A DNA stretch of 36,397 nt, from NCBI GenBank assembly GCA_001829875.1, contig MICN01000087.1, positions 1-36,397 of the forward strand. The letters run 5' to 3'. The DNA comes from Syntrophus sp. GWC2_56_31. GTDB taxonomy: Bacteria; Desulfobacterota; Syntrophia; Syntrophales; UBA5619. Each line of letters begins with the position of its first letter. Positions within the stretch are counted from its first letter, which is position 1. The notes below the pieces were generated by a model. It was given only the letters and a program-made list of their open reading frames with translations, had not been told where the DNA came from and ran no database searches. A program made the position numbers and the translations under genes. Positions 16,006 through 24,026 of the stretch are shown in pieces.

Positions 16006-16959
16006 TCACGCCAATGCTCCGGAACAGGAGGATCCTGATCCGGCCGTACAGCCGAAACAGTGGGTCCCTGTCATAATGGACCGATGTGCCAACCGGTCAT
16101 AGTTGATTCCTCCGAGGTGATTCGGGGAACCATGATTGACGGCAATGCCAAGGGCCAGATTGAAGTCGCAGTCATAGAGCGTCCCATTCCAATCGATACT
16201 GACCTGATGGCGACACATCAGATGCGGGAGCGTAGACGGATTAAACGCATCTTTCAGGGCTCGCATGTAAGTTTCCATCGCCCTGTCCCGTTCGAGTTGT
16301 TTTCTATATCGCCCTATGGGCATATTGGCCATAACGATCAACCGGTTAAAGTGTATATCCCATCTTCTTTCCAGCTCCTTGCGATAGACTCCTTCCAGCT
16401 CCACCTGCGAAGGGGGAAGGACGAAACCGCCGGGATTGAAGGCGAGATGCAGCAGTAACCCTTCTTCAAGTCCGTAGCCGATCCGATTGAGCTTTCGAAT
16501 TGCGATAACCGCCTTTCCATAGACGCCTTCGCCGCGTTGGGCATCGACGTTATCCTCCAGATAGCACGGCATCGATCCAACCAGCGAAACGCGCAGCGCG
16601 CCGAGAAGCGGGATGAGATCAGACAACGACGGTTCGATAAGATTTGTTAAATTGGTCCGGACCTGAACTCTATGACCTTGCGCACCGAGTTCATTCACGA
16701 AAAACCGGAAATGGGGGTGCAGCTCCGGGGATCCGCCGGTGATGTCGATGAGCTCGAACGGTTTCTCCCCAAGCGAGGAGATGATCTCTGCCATGGCGGA
16801 CTTCGGCATGACTTCGCTGCGGGATGGCGAGCATTCCAGATGGCAATGCCTGCACGACAGGTTGCAGTACCGCCCCAGATTGATCTGGAGAATGCGAATA
16901 TCCTCGCTCATCAAGCCCGATGAAAGGGATTCGCGGATCTTATGATCGAAATCATTCAT
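16006..16959 (-). CDS. arsS: Radical SAM/Cys-rich protein, ArsS-like (arsenosugar biosynthesis)
   Basis: The radical SAM cluster motif is CNLSCRHC (Cys32, 36 and 39), followed by the SAM-binding segment DITGGSPELHP. The C-terminal DUF3641-type part has extra cysteines ending HCFGCTAGSGSSC. This architecture and 317-residue length match ArsS, which builds the deoxyadenosyl group of arsenosugars from trimethylated arsenic. Some relatives are selenoproteins; here all these positions are Cys. The usual partner methyltransferase (arsM) is not adjacent. The gene lies 32 bp downstream of msrAB on the same strand and is probably co-transcribed. Family call good; substrate inferred. Confidence 0.8.
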   Translation of the reverse strand: MNDFDHKIRESLSSGLMSEDIRILQINLGRYCNLSCRHCHLECSPSRSEVMPKSAMAEIISSLGEKPFELIDITGGSPELHPHFRFFVNELGAQGHRVQVRTNLTNLIEPSLSDLIPLLGALRVSLVGSMPCYLEDNVDAQRGEGVYGKAVIAIRKLNRIGYGLEEGLLLHLAFNPGGFVLPPSQVELEGVYRKELERRWDIHFNRLIVMANMPIGRYRKQLERDRAMETYMRALKDAFNPSTLPHLMCRHQVSIDWNGTLYDCDFNLALGIAVNHGSPNHLGGINYDRLAHRSIMTGTHCFGCTAGSGSSCSGALA

Positions 16960-16991
16960 ACCTGTTCGCCTTCTTTTCGTTCATAAGTAAT

Positions 16992-18089
16992 TTATTTCTT
17001 GAACAATTTCAAGTATTGGTCATACCCCTCTTTTTCAAGCTCCTCCCTGGGGATAAACCTCATGGCGGCCGAGTTCATGCAGTACCGTAATCCCGTGGGT
17101 TTCGGACCATCCGGAAAGACATGCCCGAGATGCGAATCCGCATACCTGCTCCTCACTTCGATACGCTTTGTGAAGAAGCCGTTGTCCTCCTTCTCAACGA
17201 TGTTGCCCGGTTCGAGGGGCCGGGTGAAGCTGGGCCATCCGGTTCCGGAATCGTACTTGTCAAGCGAAGCGAAGAGGGGTTCACCCGAAACGATATCCAC
17301 GTAAATCCCTTCTCTCTTGTTATCGTTGTATTCGTTCTTGAAGGGAGGCTCGGTGCCCTCTTTCTGCGTAACCTCGTACTGCATCTGCGTCAATCGCTTC
17401 CGCAGGGTTGCATCGTCCGGTTTGGCGTAGACCTTGCCCTTTTTGGATTGCAGGTCGCCGCGACCCGGCGCCCACACCTTCTCCAGGAACTGATCTCTCC
17501 CCGATCCGCCTCGGTAATACCTGTACCGGAGGGGATTTTTCTTGTAGTAATCCTGATGATACTCTTCGGCATCGTAAAATCTGTCAAACCTGATGATCTC
17601 GGTGGCAATCGGTTTGGCAAATCGTCCGGCTTTTGCCAGTTCTTCCTTGGACTTTTCTGCGATCCGCTTCTGCTCATCGTCGTGATAAAAAATGGCGCTC
17701 CGGTATTGTGGTCCCCTGTCGACAAACTGCCCCCCCGCATCGGTGGGATCGATATGCCTCCAAAACACATCGAGCAGTTGCGCATAGGTCGCTTTTGCAG
17801 GATCATAGAAGACCTGAACCGCCTCGATATGTCCTTTCTCCCCGTACGATTCATACGTGGGATTCGCCCCGGTACCACCGGTATAGCCGGATATAACCTT
17901 GAGGACACCCGGCGCCTTTTCAAAGTCGGATTCCACACACCAGAAACACCCCCCGGCAAATGTGGCCGTTGCATCGCTTGCCTTTTTTTCCACCATGTTT
18001 CTTTTCGCCTCCTTATCACCGCTGTTGCCCGTATCGCACCCCAGTGCAAACAGCAATATCGCAATCAATAGCGCTCTTTTTTTCATCAT
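16992..18089 (-). CDS. msrAB: Fused methionine sulfoxide reductase MsrA-MsrB, lipoprotein
   Basis: A lipoprotein signal (LLFALGC, lipid Cys18) leads into an MsrA domain with the catalytic GGCFWC (Cys48), acting on Met-S-oxide. An MsrB domain follows from about residue 230, with SGTGWPSF and catalytic [11 protein letters not shown] (Cys337), acting on Met-R-oxide. The MsrB zinc CxxC pairs are absent, as in many Zn-free forms. It would repair oxidised methionines in envelope proteins; its electron donor is not nearby. An AGGAGG sits 5 nt before the ATG. Confidence 0.95.
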   Translation of the reverse strand: MMKKRALLIAILLFALGCDTGNSGDKEAKRNMVEKKASDATATFAGGCFWCVESDFEKAPGVLKVISGYTGGTGANPTYESYGEKGHIEAVQVFYDPAKATYAQLLDVFWRHIDPTDAGGQFVDRGPQYRSAIFYHDDEQKRIAEKSKEELAKAGRFAKPIATEIIRFDRFYDAEEYHQDYYKKNPLRYRYYRGGSGRDQFLEKVWAPGRGDLQSKKGKVYAKPDDATLRKRLTQMQYEVTQKEGTEPPFKNEYNDNKREGIYVDIVSGEPLFASLDKYDSGTGWPSFTRPLEPGNIVEKEDNGFFTKRIEVRSRYADSHLGHVFPDGPKPTGLRYCMNSAAMRFIPREELEKEGYDQYLKLFKK

Positions 18090-18173
18090 CGCTTCCTCCT
18101 GGCATTTTTATTGGCAGTAACTTAACCACGGTCCCCGGTTTTGTCAAAAAGCATGCTGAATGGAAATTTCTGG

Positions 18174-18203
18174 TTGACGAATCATATATATTGTGTTTAT
18201 ACT
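18174..18203 (+). promoter_or_regulatory. Promoter of nrdJ
   Basis: TTGACG (18174-18179) and TATACT (18198-18203) are separated by 18 bp, a good sigma-70 pair. The first NrdR-box-like site lies between and over these elements and the second lies just past the expected start of transcription. Confidence 0.65.
18181..18196. promoter_or_regulatory. NrdR box 1 (candidate)
   Basis: The right half, ATATTGTGT, matches the NrdR consensus (ACACAATATATTGTGT) exactly; the left half is degenerate. It sits within the nrdJ promoter, centred 31 bp from box 2. Confidence 0.6.
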
Positions 18204-18211
18204 AAAATATC

Positions 18212-18227
18212 ATACAATATATTGTGC
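18212..18227. promoter_or_regulatory. NrdR box 2 (candidate)
   Basis: ATACAATATATTGTGC matches 14 of 16 positions of the NrdR consensus. It is 31 bp centre-to-centre from box 1, the standard spacing of about three helical turns for paired NrdR sites. A repressor bound here would block nrdJ transcription. Confidence 0.7.
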
Positions 18228-18289
18228 ATTTTAACATTGCGGCTTACGATGCAACGCTCAAGATGATCATCGGACAAGGAGATCCTATT

Positions 18290-20500
18290 GTGACCACGAA
18301 TCCATCCACCATTCCCCGCTTATCGAAAAACGCTGTGACGGTTTTAGAGAAAAGGTATTTATGCAAGGATCAGAATGGCCGTGTGACCGAGACGGCGGCA
18401 GAGATGTTCCTTCGCGTTGCTGAAGCGATTGCCAACGCCGATAAGAAATTCAGCAAAGACGCCGACACGTCGACTCTGACCCAGCAGTTTTATGCGATTA
18501 TGGCGGGGCTTGAGTTCCTGCCGAATTCCCCGACACTGATGAATGCCGGCCGCGAGTTGGGCCAATTGTCCGCCTGTTTTGTCCTCCCCGTGGGAGACTC
18601 CATGGATGAGATATTCGATGCGGTTAAGAATACGGCCCTCATCCATAAATCGGGCGGCGGTACCGGGTTCTCTTTTTCCAATCTCCGCCCCCATAATGAT
18701 GTGGTCCGATCCACCGCAGGGATTTCCAGCGGCCCTATTTCTTTCATGCGGGTCTTCGATATCGCAACAGAGACGGTCAAGCAGGGTGGTACGCGACGAG
18801 GCGCCAACATGGGTCTTTTGCGGGTGGATCATCCGGATATTCTCGATTTCATCCGCTGTAAGTCCGACCAGAAGCAGCTGAACAACTTCAATATCTCTGT
18901 GGGTTTGACCGAGGCCTTTATGGAGGCGCTGGAGCGCGACGAATCCTATCCGTTGATCAATCCCCGGGATAAGATGACAGCCGGAATAATGAGCGCCAGG
19001 GAGGTCTTCGACCTGATCGTCAGGCATGCCTGGGAAAACGGCGAGCCGGGCATCATTTTTCTCGATCGGTTGAACCGTGACAACCCCACGCCGCACATCG
19101 GCGCCATCGAATCGACAAACCCGTGCGGCGAACAACCCTTGCTCCCTTATGAGTCGTGCAACCTGGGATCCATCAACCTGGGGTTGATGATAAAGAAGGG
19201 CCAATTCGACTGGCAGCGGCTCAAAGAGGTCGTCTACCTGGCCGTACATTTTCTGGACAACGTGATCGAACTCAACCGCTATCCCCTGCCCCAGATTGCC
19301 CGGATGACCTATGCCAACCGGAAGATCGGCCTGGGTGTCATGGGGTGGGCCGATATGCTCATTGCCCTTAAGATCCCGTACAACTCCGAACAGGCCATCG
19401 CATTGGGGGAAAAGATGATGGCGTTTATCAACCATGAGGGGCATGAGGCCTCGATGGGTTTGGCAAAAGTCAGGGGCGCATTCCCCAATTTCGCGGGCTC
19501 TCTTTTTGCGCAGCGGGATATGCCTGCGATCAGAAATGCAACCGTCACCACCATTGCCCCGACGGGAACGATCTCCATTATTGCGAACACCTCATCGGGG
19601 ATCGAACCGCTTTTTGCCGTTTCCTATGTCCGCAAGGTCCTCGATAACAATATCCTGATCGAAGTCCATCCACTGTTTGAGAAAATGGCCAAGGAAATGG
19701 GGTTCTATTCCGAAGATCTTATGGAGAGAATTGCTCAGCACGGCACGATTCGGGACATCAGCGAAATCCCCGCCGATATTCGCAATATATTTGTGACGGC
19801 GCATGACATCACACCCGAAGACCATATCCGGATGCAGGCGGCGTTCCAGAAGAGCACGGACAATGCCGTCAGCAAGACGGTGAATTTTTCCAACACGGCG
19901 ACGATCGAGGATGTCAGGAATGTCTACGAACTCGCTTACAAACTGGGATGCAAGGGGGTGACGATCTATCGGGACGGATCGAGGGATCGCCAGGTCCTTT
20001 CTACCGCCAAAGCAGCGCAAGAACCCGAAAGAGACGGAAAGAAAGCCGTCCGTGAACGTCCCACGTCCCTCAAAGGCTGGACATATCGCATGCAGACCGG
20101 ATGCGGCCCCCTGTATGTCACCATCAACGAGGATGAAGAGGGCTTATTCGAGCTGTTCACAACAATGGGTAAAGCGGGCGGCTGTGCCGCATCCCAGAGC
20201 GAGGCCATCGGGCGGATGGTTTCCCTTGCCTGGCGGAGCGGCGTTCAACCGATCCAGGTCATCAAGCAACTCTTGGATATTTCCTGCCACTCGCATTCGG
20301 GCTTCGGCGACCACAAGATTCTTTCCTGCGCCGATGCCGTAGCCAAGGCCATACGAAATCACCTATCTTCCAACGGCCACGTGGAGAAGATGGAGAAACA
20401 CGCGCTGTTCAAGGGCGCCTGCCCCGAATGTGGCGGAAAGATCGAGCATGAAGGAGGTTGCGCCGTTTGCCATTCATGCGGATTCAGCGAATGCGCCTGA
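18290..20500 (+). CDS. nrdJ: Adenosylcobalamin-dependent (class II) ribonucleoside-diphosphate reductase
   Basis: A GTG at 18290 preceded by AAGGAG (8 nt) gives MTTNPSTIPRLSKNAVTVLE; a longer in-frame ATG at 18224 lies inside an NrdR box and is unlikely. The protein of 736 residues holds the RNR barrel motifs NSPTLMNAG, the active-site loop NPCGEQPLLPYESCNLGSIN (catalytic Asn-Cys-Glu) and APTGTISIIANTSSG. The C-terminal zinc-ribbon-like tail has CPECGGK and CHSCGF. It reduces ribonucleotides to deoxyribonucleotides without oxygen, using coenzyme B12, which suits an anaerobe. It stands alone, convergent with the HD-GYP gene, and is probably under NrdR control. Confidence 0.95.
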   Translation: MTTNPSTIPRLSKNAVTVLEKRYLCKDQNGRVTETAAEMFLRVAEAIANADKKFSKDADTSTLTQQFYAIMAGLEFLPNSPTLMNAGRELGQLSACFVLPVGDSMDEIFDAVKNTALIHKSGGGTGFSFSNLRPHNDVVRSTAGISSGPISFMRVFDIATETVKQGGTRRGANMGLLRVDHPDILDFIRCKSDQKQLNNFNISVGLTEAFMEALERDESYPLINPRDKMTAGIMSAREVFDLIVRHAWENGEPGIIFLDRLNRDNPTPHIGAIESTNPCGEQPLLPYESCNLGSINLGLMIKKGQFDWQRLKEVVYLAVHFLDNVIELNRYPLPQIARMTYANRKIGLGVMGWADMLIALKIPYNSEQAIALGEKMMAFINHEGHEASMGLAKVRGAFPNFAGSLFAQRDMPAIRNATVTTIAPTGTISIIANTSSGIEPLFAVSYVRKVLDNNILIEVHPLFEKMAKEMGFYSEDLMERIAQHGTIRDISEIPADIRNIFVTAHDITPEDHIRMQAAFQKSTDNAVSKTVNFSNTATIEDVRNVYELAYKLGCKGVTIYRDGSRDRQVLSTAKAAQEPERDGKKAVRERPTSLKGWTYRMQTGCGPLYVTINEDEEGLFELFTTMGKAGGCAASQSEAIGRMVSLAWRSGVQPIQVIKQLLDISCHSHSGFGDHKILSCADAVAKAIRNHLSSNGHVEKMEKHALFKGACPECGGKIEHEGGCAVCHSCGFSECA

Positions 20501-20507
20501 AAATCGC

Positions 20508-22232
20508 TTAATCAAGCCATTTAAGATGAAGCCCTTTTTCACGGAATAATTGCAGGCAGGCATCGGCGACTGTCTTGTCGTAAAGGGTTCCTCTATTCTT
20601 TTCGATCTCCTCCAGGGCTGCCTCAATCCCCAGGGCAGGACGGTAAGGGCGAGGGGAGGCCATCGCCTCCACCACATCAGCCACAGCCATGATACTGGCC
20701 TCAACGCAAATTTCGTCCCCTTTCAGGTTGCGCGGATAGCCGGACCCATCCACCCGCTCATGGTGCTGATAAACTATCTCGGCCAGGGGCCAGGAAGATT
20801 CCACATCCTTGAGAATCTCATACCCCCTTTTGGCATGTTCTTTAATCAGCGGAACCTCGATTTCCGACAGCTTGCCGGGCTTCAGCAATATCTCGGTGGG
20901 AATGGATAATTTCCCGATGTCATGGATCGAACCGGCCATTCGGATGGCGTCGATCTTGTCCTGGGAGAGCCCCATCTCGCCGGCTATGCTGCGGGCAAGG
21001 GCTGCAGAGCGCCTCTGGTGACCCGCCATATAGGGATCTTTTATTTCCACAGCGGATCCCATGACCCGCATGGTCGTGCCAATCGTCTGTTGAAGATTGT
21101 CAAGAGCATGCTGACGTTGTTCCTCGGCTTCCTTACACCCGGTGATCTCGGTTTGTAACCCATCGTTCATCCGCACCAACTCATCCGTACGATCCGCCAC
21201 ACGCTGTTCCAGTTCATCGTGTGCCGCCTGCAGCGCCGTCTCCACCCGCTTGCGCTCGGCGATCTCGGTTCGTAACGCATCGGTAACCCGCACCAGCTCA
21301 TCCGTACGGTCCGCCACACGCTGTTCCAGCCGATCGTGTGCCTCCTGCAGCGACGCCTCGATCCGTTTGCGCTCGGTGACCTCGGTTCGTAAGGCATCAT
21401 TCGCCTGCACCAACTCGTCCGCACGATCCGCCAAACGCTGTTCCCGTTCACCATGCGCCGCCTGCAGCGCCGTCTCCACCCGTTTGCGCTCGTTGATCTC
21501 GGTTCGTAACGCATCATTCACCCGCACCAACTCATCCGTACGAGCCGCCAAACGCTGTTCCAGTTCACCGTGTGCCTCCTGCAGCGCCGCTTTCTCTCGC
21601 TTGCGCTCGGTGATCTCGGTGCGCAGCGCATCATTCACCCGCATCAACTCATCCGCACGATCCGCCACCCGCTGTTCAAGCTGATCGTGTGCCGCCTGCA
21701 GCGCCGCCTCCTCCCGCTTGCGCTCGGTGATATCGCGATCAATCCCGCTAAACCCTTCGATCTTTCCGGCTGCATTCATAATTGGGCTGGCTGTGCTTTC
21801 GAACGACCTGATAGACCCGTCTTTATGCCACCGTCTGATTCTGAAATTTTGCCACCCTATCTTCTGCTCAATGCAATGTTTAATCATCTCTCTGATCGGT
21901 TGTTCGTCCTCACTGTGCATCGGCGGAAAAGTGTAGGCCCCCATCACTTCACCGACCTGATATCCTAAAAGCGGATATACGGCGGGGTTGCTGTAGGTGC
22001 GGCATCCTTCCAGGTCCATTGCCCAGATCCAATCCGTCGTTGTTTCGACCAACCGGCGGTACTTGTCTTCGCTTTCACCCAGCAATTTCGCTCTCTGCTT
22101 TTGCTCTGATTGCGATTGTCCAAGTTCCCTATACGCCGTTTCCCATTTGAAAGAATCGACTTTTCCTGTGATTTCCTTGAATACGGAAATGTCTCCGACA
22201 AGCTCCTCGTTTGTAATGATTGGATCTTTCAT
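20508..22232 (-). CDS. PAS domain, repeated coiled coil and HD-GYP phosphodiesterase
   Basis: The 574-residue cytoplasmic protein has a PAS/PAC sensor (about residues 55-172, ending in the DITERKR hallmark). Five tandem 39-residue coiled-coil repeats (173-367) follow, then an HD-GYP domain (about 385-570) with HDIGK at 437-441 and HHERVDGSGYP at 490-500. HD-GYP enzymes degrade cyclic di-GMP, or cGAMP in some deltaproteobacteria. I infer that a signal sensed by PAS passes along the long coil to the enzyme. No membrane segment is visible. It is convergent with nrdJ, 7 bp apart. The nearby PilZ protein at 23235 could be a c-di-GMP receptor, but a functional link is not shown. Confidence 0.93.
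   Translation of the reverse strand: MKDPIITNEELVGDISVFKEITGKVDSFKWETAYRELGQSQSEQKQRAKLLGESEDKYRRLVETTTDWIWAMDLEGCRTYSNPAVYPLLGYQVGEVMGAYTFPPMHSEDEQPIREMIKHCIEQKIGWQNFRIRRWHKDGSIRSFESTASPIMNAAGKIEGFSGIDRDITERKREEAALQAAHDQLEQRVADRADELMRVNDALRTEITERKREKAALQEAHGELEQRLAARTDELVRVNDALRTEINERKRVETALQAAHGEREQRLADRADELVQANDALRTEVTERKRIEASLQEAHDRLEQRVADRTDELVRVTDALRTEIAERKRVETALQAAHDELEQRVADRTDELVRMNDGLQTEITGCKEAEEQRQHALDNLQQTIGTTMRVMGSAVEIKDPYMAGHQRRSAALARSIAGEMGLSQDKIDAIRMAGSIHDIGKLSIPTEILLKPGKLSEIEVPLIKEHAKRGYEILKDVESSWPLAEIVYQHHERVDGSGYPRNLKGDEICVEASIMAVADVVEAMASPRPYRPALGIEAALEEIEKNRGTLYDKTVADACLQLFREKGLHLKWLD
21132..21716 (-). repeat. Five tandem 117-bp coding repeats (39 residues each)
   Basis: Within the HD-GYP gene, residues 173-211, 212-250, 251-289, 290-328 and 329-367 are copies of one 39-residue unit containing LEQRVADRTDELVRVNDALR. 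Each copy is exactly 117 bp. 39 equals four heptads plus one 11-residue turn, so a continuous coiled coil is kept. The repetition also keeps other frames open, producing a false 180-codon frame on the plus strand. Confidence 0.92.
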
Positions 22233-22328
22233 CTGATGCCCCCCGACAATGTAAAACGTTGATGACTGAAAAAAACCCTTTTCATCTCTTTTTCCTATGA
22301 CCCTATCTGCCGAGGCAAACAGACCCGG

Positions 22329-22751
22329 TCATCGAGAGTACTTAGCGGGTTTGACGGCGGTATTTTTCACTTTTGCCCGTACGGCAATTTTCGGGGTCCC
22401 TTTTGTTTTCTTTTCAGGCTTGGCGGGTGCAGCGGCTTTCGTCTCCTTTTTCCCTTCGAGCTTGCTTAACTGACCTTCAAGATTTTTGATCTTTATGAAT
22501 ACTTCTTTTACCTTGCTGTCGGCGGCCGGACTTTTCTTGCTGTCGAGCACATCATATACCCTCCCGCCCAGCACGGTCATCTGACTTTGTATCTTCGCTT
22601 TCAGATCAAACATCTTATATTGTCTTTTACCTTCCGCCGTGAGTTCACCCACCTTATCGGATACGACAGTCGCCCCCTCTTTTACGACCGCAATTCCGTC
22701 CTCAATCCCCTTCTTCACATCTTTTTTGATTTTGTCAAAAAGACCTGCCAT
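22329..22751 (-). CDS. Small helical protein with lysine/alanine-rich basic tail
   Basis: I do not recognise this 140-residue protein. It starts MAGLFDKIKKDVKKGIEDGI after a strong GGGAGG site, continues as predicted amphipathic helix to about residue 105, and ends in a Lys/Ala/Pro-rich tail (KAAAPAKPEKKTKGT) resembling histone H1-type or nucleic-acid-binding tails. No signal peptide or membrane span is visible. It stands alone between the HD-GYP gene and a gene remnant. A nucleoid-associated or stress-related role is only a guess. Confidence 0.7.
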   Translation of the reverse strand: MAGLFDKIKKDVKKGIEDGIAVVKEGATVVSDKVGELTAEGKRQYKMFDLKAKIQSQMTVLGGRVYDVLDSKKSPAADSKVKEVFIKIKNLEGQLSKLEGKKETKAAAPAKPEKKTKGTPKIAVRAKVKNTAVKPAKYSR

Positions 22752-22915
22752 GGTGTCCTCCCTTTGATTTTTTTATTTTATCCGCGTTCAAAGTCACGCA
22801 TAAGGAGATGTCATAGGTGGAAATATCGCAGACGAATCCACTCATGTCAATAAATTTTCTTTAATTATGATTGCCTTTTAGGTAATTAGTTGAAGAAATC
22901 ACTAAGGAGGCGTTA

Positions 22916-23062
22916 TTGAAAAAAATCTTTTTACCGATCGTCGCCATTTTACTTCTGTTGGCCGCTTATCTGACCCTCTGGCCGGTACCGATTGAGCCCG
23001 TCAGCTGGAATGCGCCCATGCCACCCGGCTCTACATCCAGAGCCTTCACGCCAAAGAACTAG
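22916..23062 (+). pseudogene. N-terminal remnant of an SMP-30/gluconolactonase-like exported protein
   Basis: A TTG at 22916 with AAGGAGG just upstream opens a 48-codon frame. It starts with a membrane anchor (KKIFLPIVAILLLLAAYLTL) and then WPVPIEPVSWNAPMPPG, the typical beginning of anchored SMP-30/strictosidine-synthase-like proteins, which normally run to about 350 residues. The frame stops at a TAG (23060) and I see no continuation of the propeller domain. It is either a decayed gene or, less likely, a genuine small membrane peptide. Recognition is from memory of the family N-terminus. Confidence 0.5.
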
Positions 23063-23153
23063 GCTGGATGCCAAAATGATCGTTCTGTTTTGGGATGCGT
23101 CACGTCTTGATCACACAGCGGAAGATTTCGGCACGACATCACCTAACTTTCCT

Positions 23154-23182
23154 TTGACATACAAGATACTCTTGCCTTATAT
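23154..23182 (+). promoter_or_regulatory. Probable promoter of the PilZ gene
   Basis: TTGACA (23154-23159), a 17-bp spacer and TTATAT (23177-23182) form a strong sigma-70-like pair about 50 bp before the PilZ start codon. Confidence 0.6.
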
Positions 23183-23234
23183 GTGAGTTGTACAACCGCA
23201 GTGTCTCATCAATCTAATTCACAGGGAGACAATT

Positions 23235-23585
23235 ATGGTGAAATCGACTGCAGAGGAAGATCGTCGAACATACCCCCGCTTGAATGCCCCGATTCTCTAT
23301 CGCGCGGCGCCATTCTTTTCGCGTCGTCAACCCGTGATGAACATTAGCCTCGGCGGCATCCGCGTTTACAGCGATGAGGGGCTCAACATTGGCAAACGGC
23401 TGGAGGTTGAACTCTTCTTGCCGAATGATATGTCGATGGTATGCACGGCAAAGGTTGTGTGGCAGCAGTCGCTTCGGGAAGGCGCCGTTGCCAGGTATGA
23501 AATTGGGCTTGAGTTTTTAGAGATCTCGCCAGATGATTTGCGGCGTCTGGCAAAGGTGCTTGATTTTCAAGCGCCAGTCGAATGA
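23235..23585 (+). CDS. PilZ domain protein (cyclic di-GMP receptor type)
   Basis: The 116-residue protein consists of one PilZ domain. The c-di-GMP binding residues are visible as an RxxxR-like EEDRRTYPRL at residues 7-16 and NISLGGIRV (N/DxSxxG) about residues 36-44. It lacks other domains, so it may act by binding a partner. A GGGAG lies upstream of the ATG. It stands alone, with its own promoter, 1 kb from an HD-GYP gene that could lower c-di-GMP. A 125-bp repeat element follows 62 bp after its stop codon. Confidence 0.9.
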   Translation: MVKSTAEEDRRTYPRLNAPILYRAAPFFSRRQPVMNISLGGIRVYSDEGLNIGKRLEVELFLPNDMSMVCTAKVVWQQSLREGAVARYEIGLEFLEISPDDLRRLAKVLDFQAPVE

Positions 23586-23647
23586 GTGTCAATGACGACG
23601 ACCAACATTGATGATCTTGTCGAAAGTCGAAAAAGCCTTCAATTTGG

Positions 23648-23772
23648 GACGGCTTCGTAAAAAGTCCGCAGGCAAGGCGCGCGAATCCTGAGGAGTGAGG
23701 CGTACTTTGCCGTACGCCGCAACGACGAGGGATGAAGCGTAACGCAGCATCCGGACTTTTTACGAAGCCGTC
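23648..23772. repeat. 125-bp inverted-repeat element, copy B
   Basis: It begins GACGGCTTCGTAAAAAGTCC and ends GGACTTTTTACGAAGCCGTC, a perfect 20-bp terminal inverted repeat. The internal hairpin GGCGTAC/GTACGCC is the same as in copy A (14650-14774) but with a different loop. It lies between the PilZ gene and the tctC promoter. Confidence 0.88.
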
Positions 23773-23882
23773 AACATTGCATTCTCTATTCGCAGGACGA
23801 TGCAGTGCCGTTAGGAAAAGCATTGCCCGATTGCTCCCGAAAAATATGAAGCTGATCCCCTGAGTTTGAAATGTCATTTTTG

Positions 23883-23910
23883 TTGACTTTCTCGGGCTAT
23901 CCGCTATAGT
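23883..23910 (+). promoter_or_regulatory. Promoter of the tctC-amidohydrolase-tctB-tctA operon
   Basis: TTGACT (23883-23888) and TATAGT (23905-23910) are 16 bp apart. The leader of roughly 110 nt before tctC has no open frame that I trust; a further TATAAT at 24001 lacks a good -35 partner. Confidence 0.6.
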
Positions 23911-24026
23911 CACCGCCGGACAAAGGGTCGTTCATTGCCGGCCAATACCCGTGAGGTGCTGCCCGCCCCAAGCAAAACGTAATACTTATGGGAAAATCAG
24001 TATAATAAACCGAATCGGAGGAAACC

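Noticed and set aside
18359-19444. A 361-codon minus-strand frame
   Set aside because: Antisense to nrdJ, which carries all the RNR active-site motifs.
21142-21684. A Ser/Arg/Cys-rich 180-codon repetitive plus-strand frame
   Set aside because: Its repeats are just the reverse strand of the 117-bp coding repeats of the HD-GYP gene.
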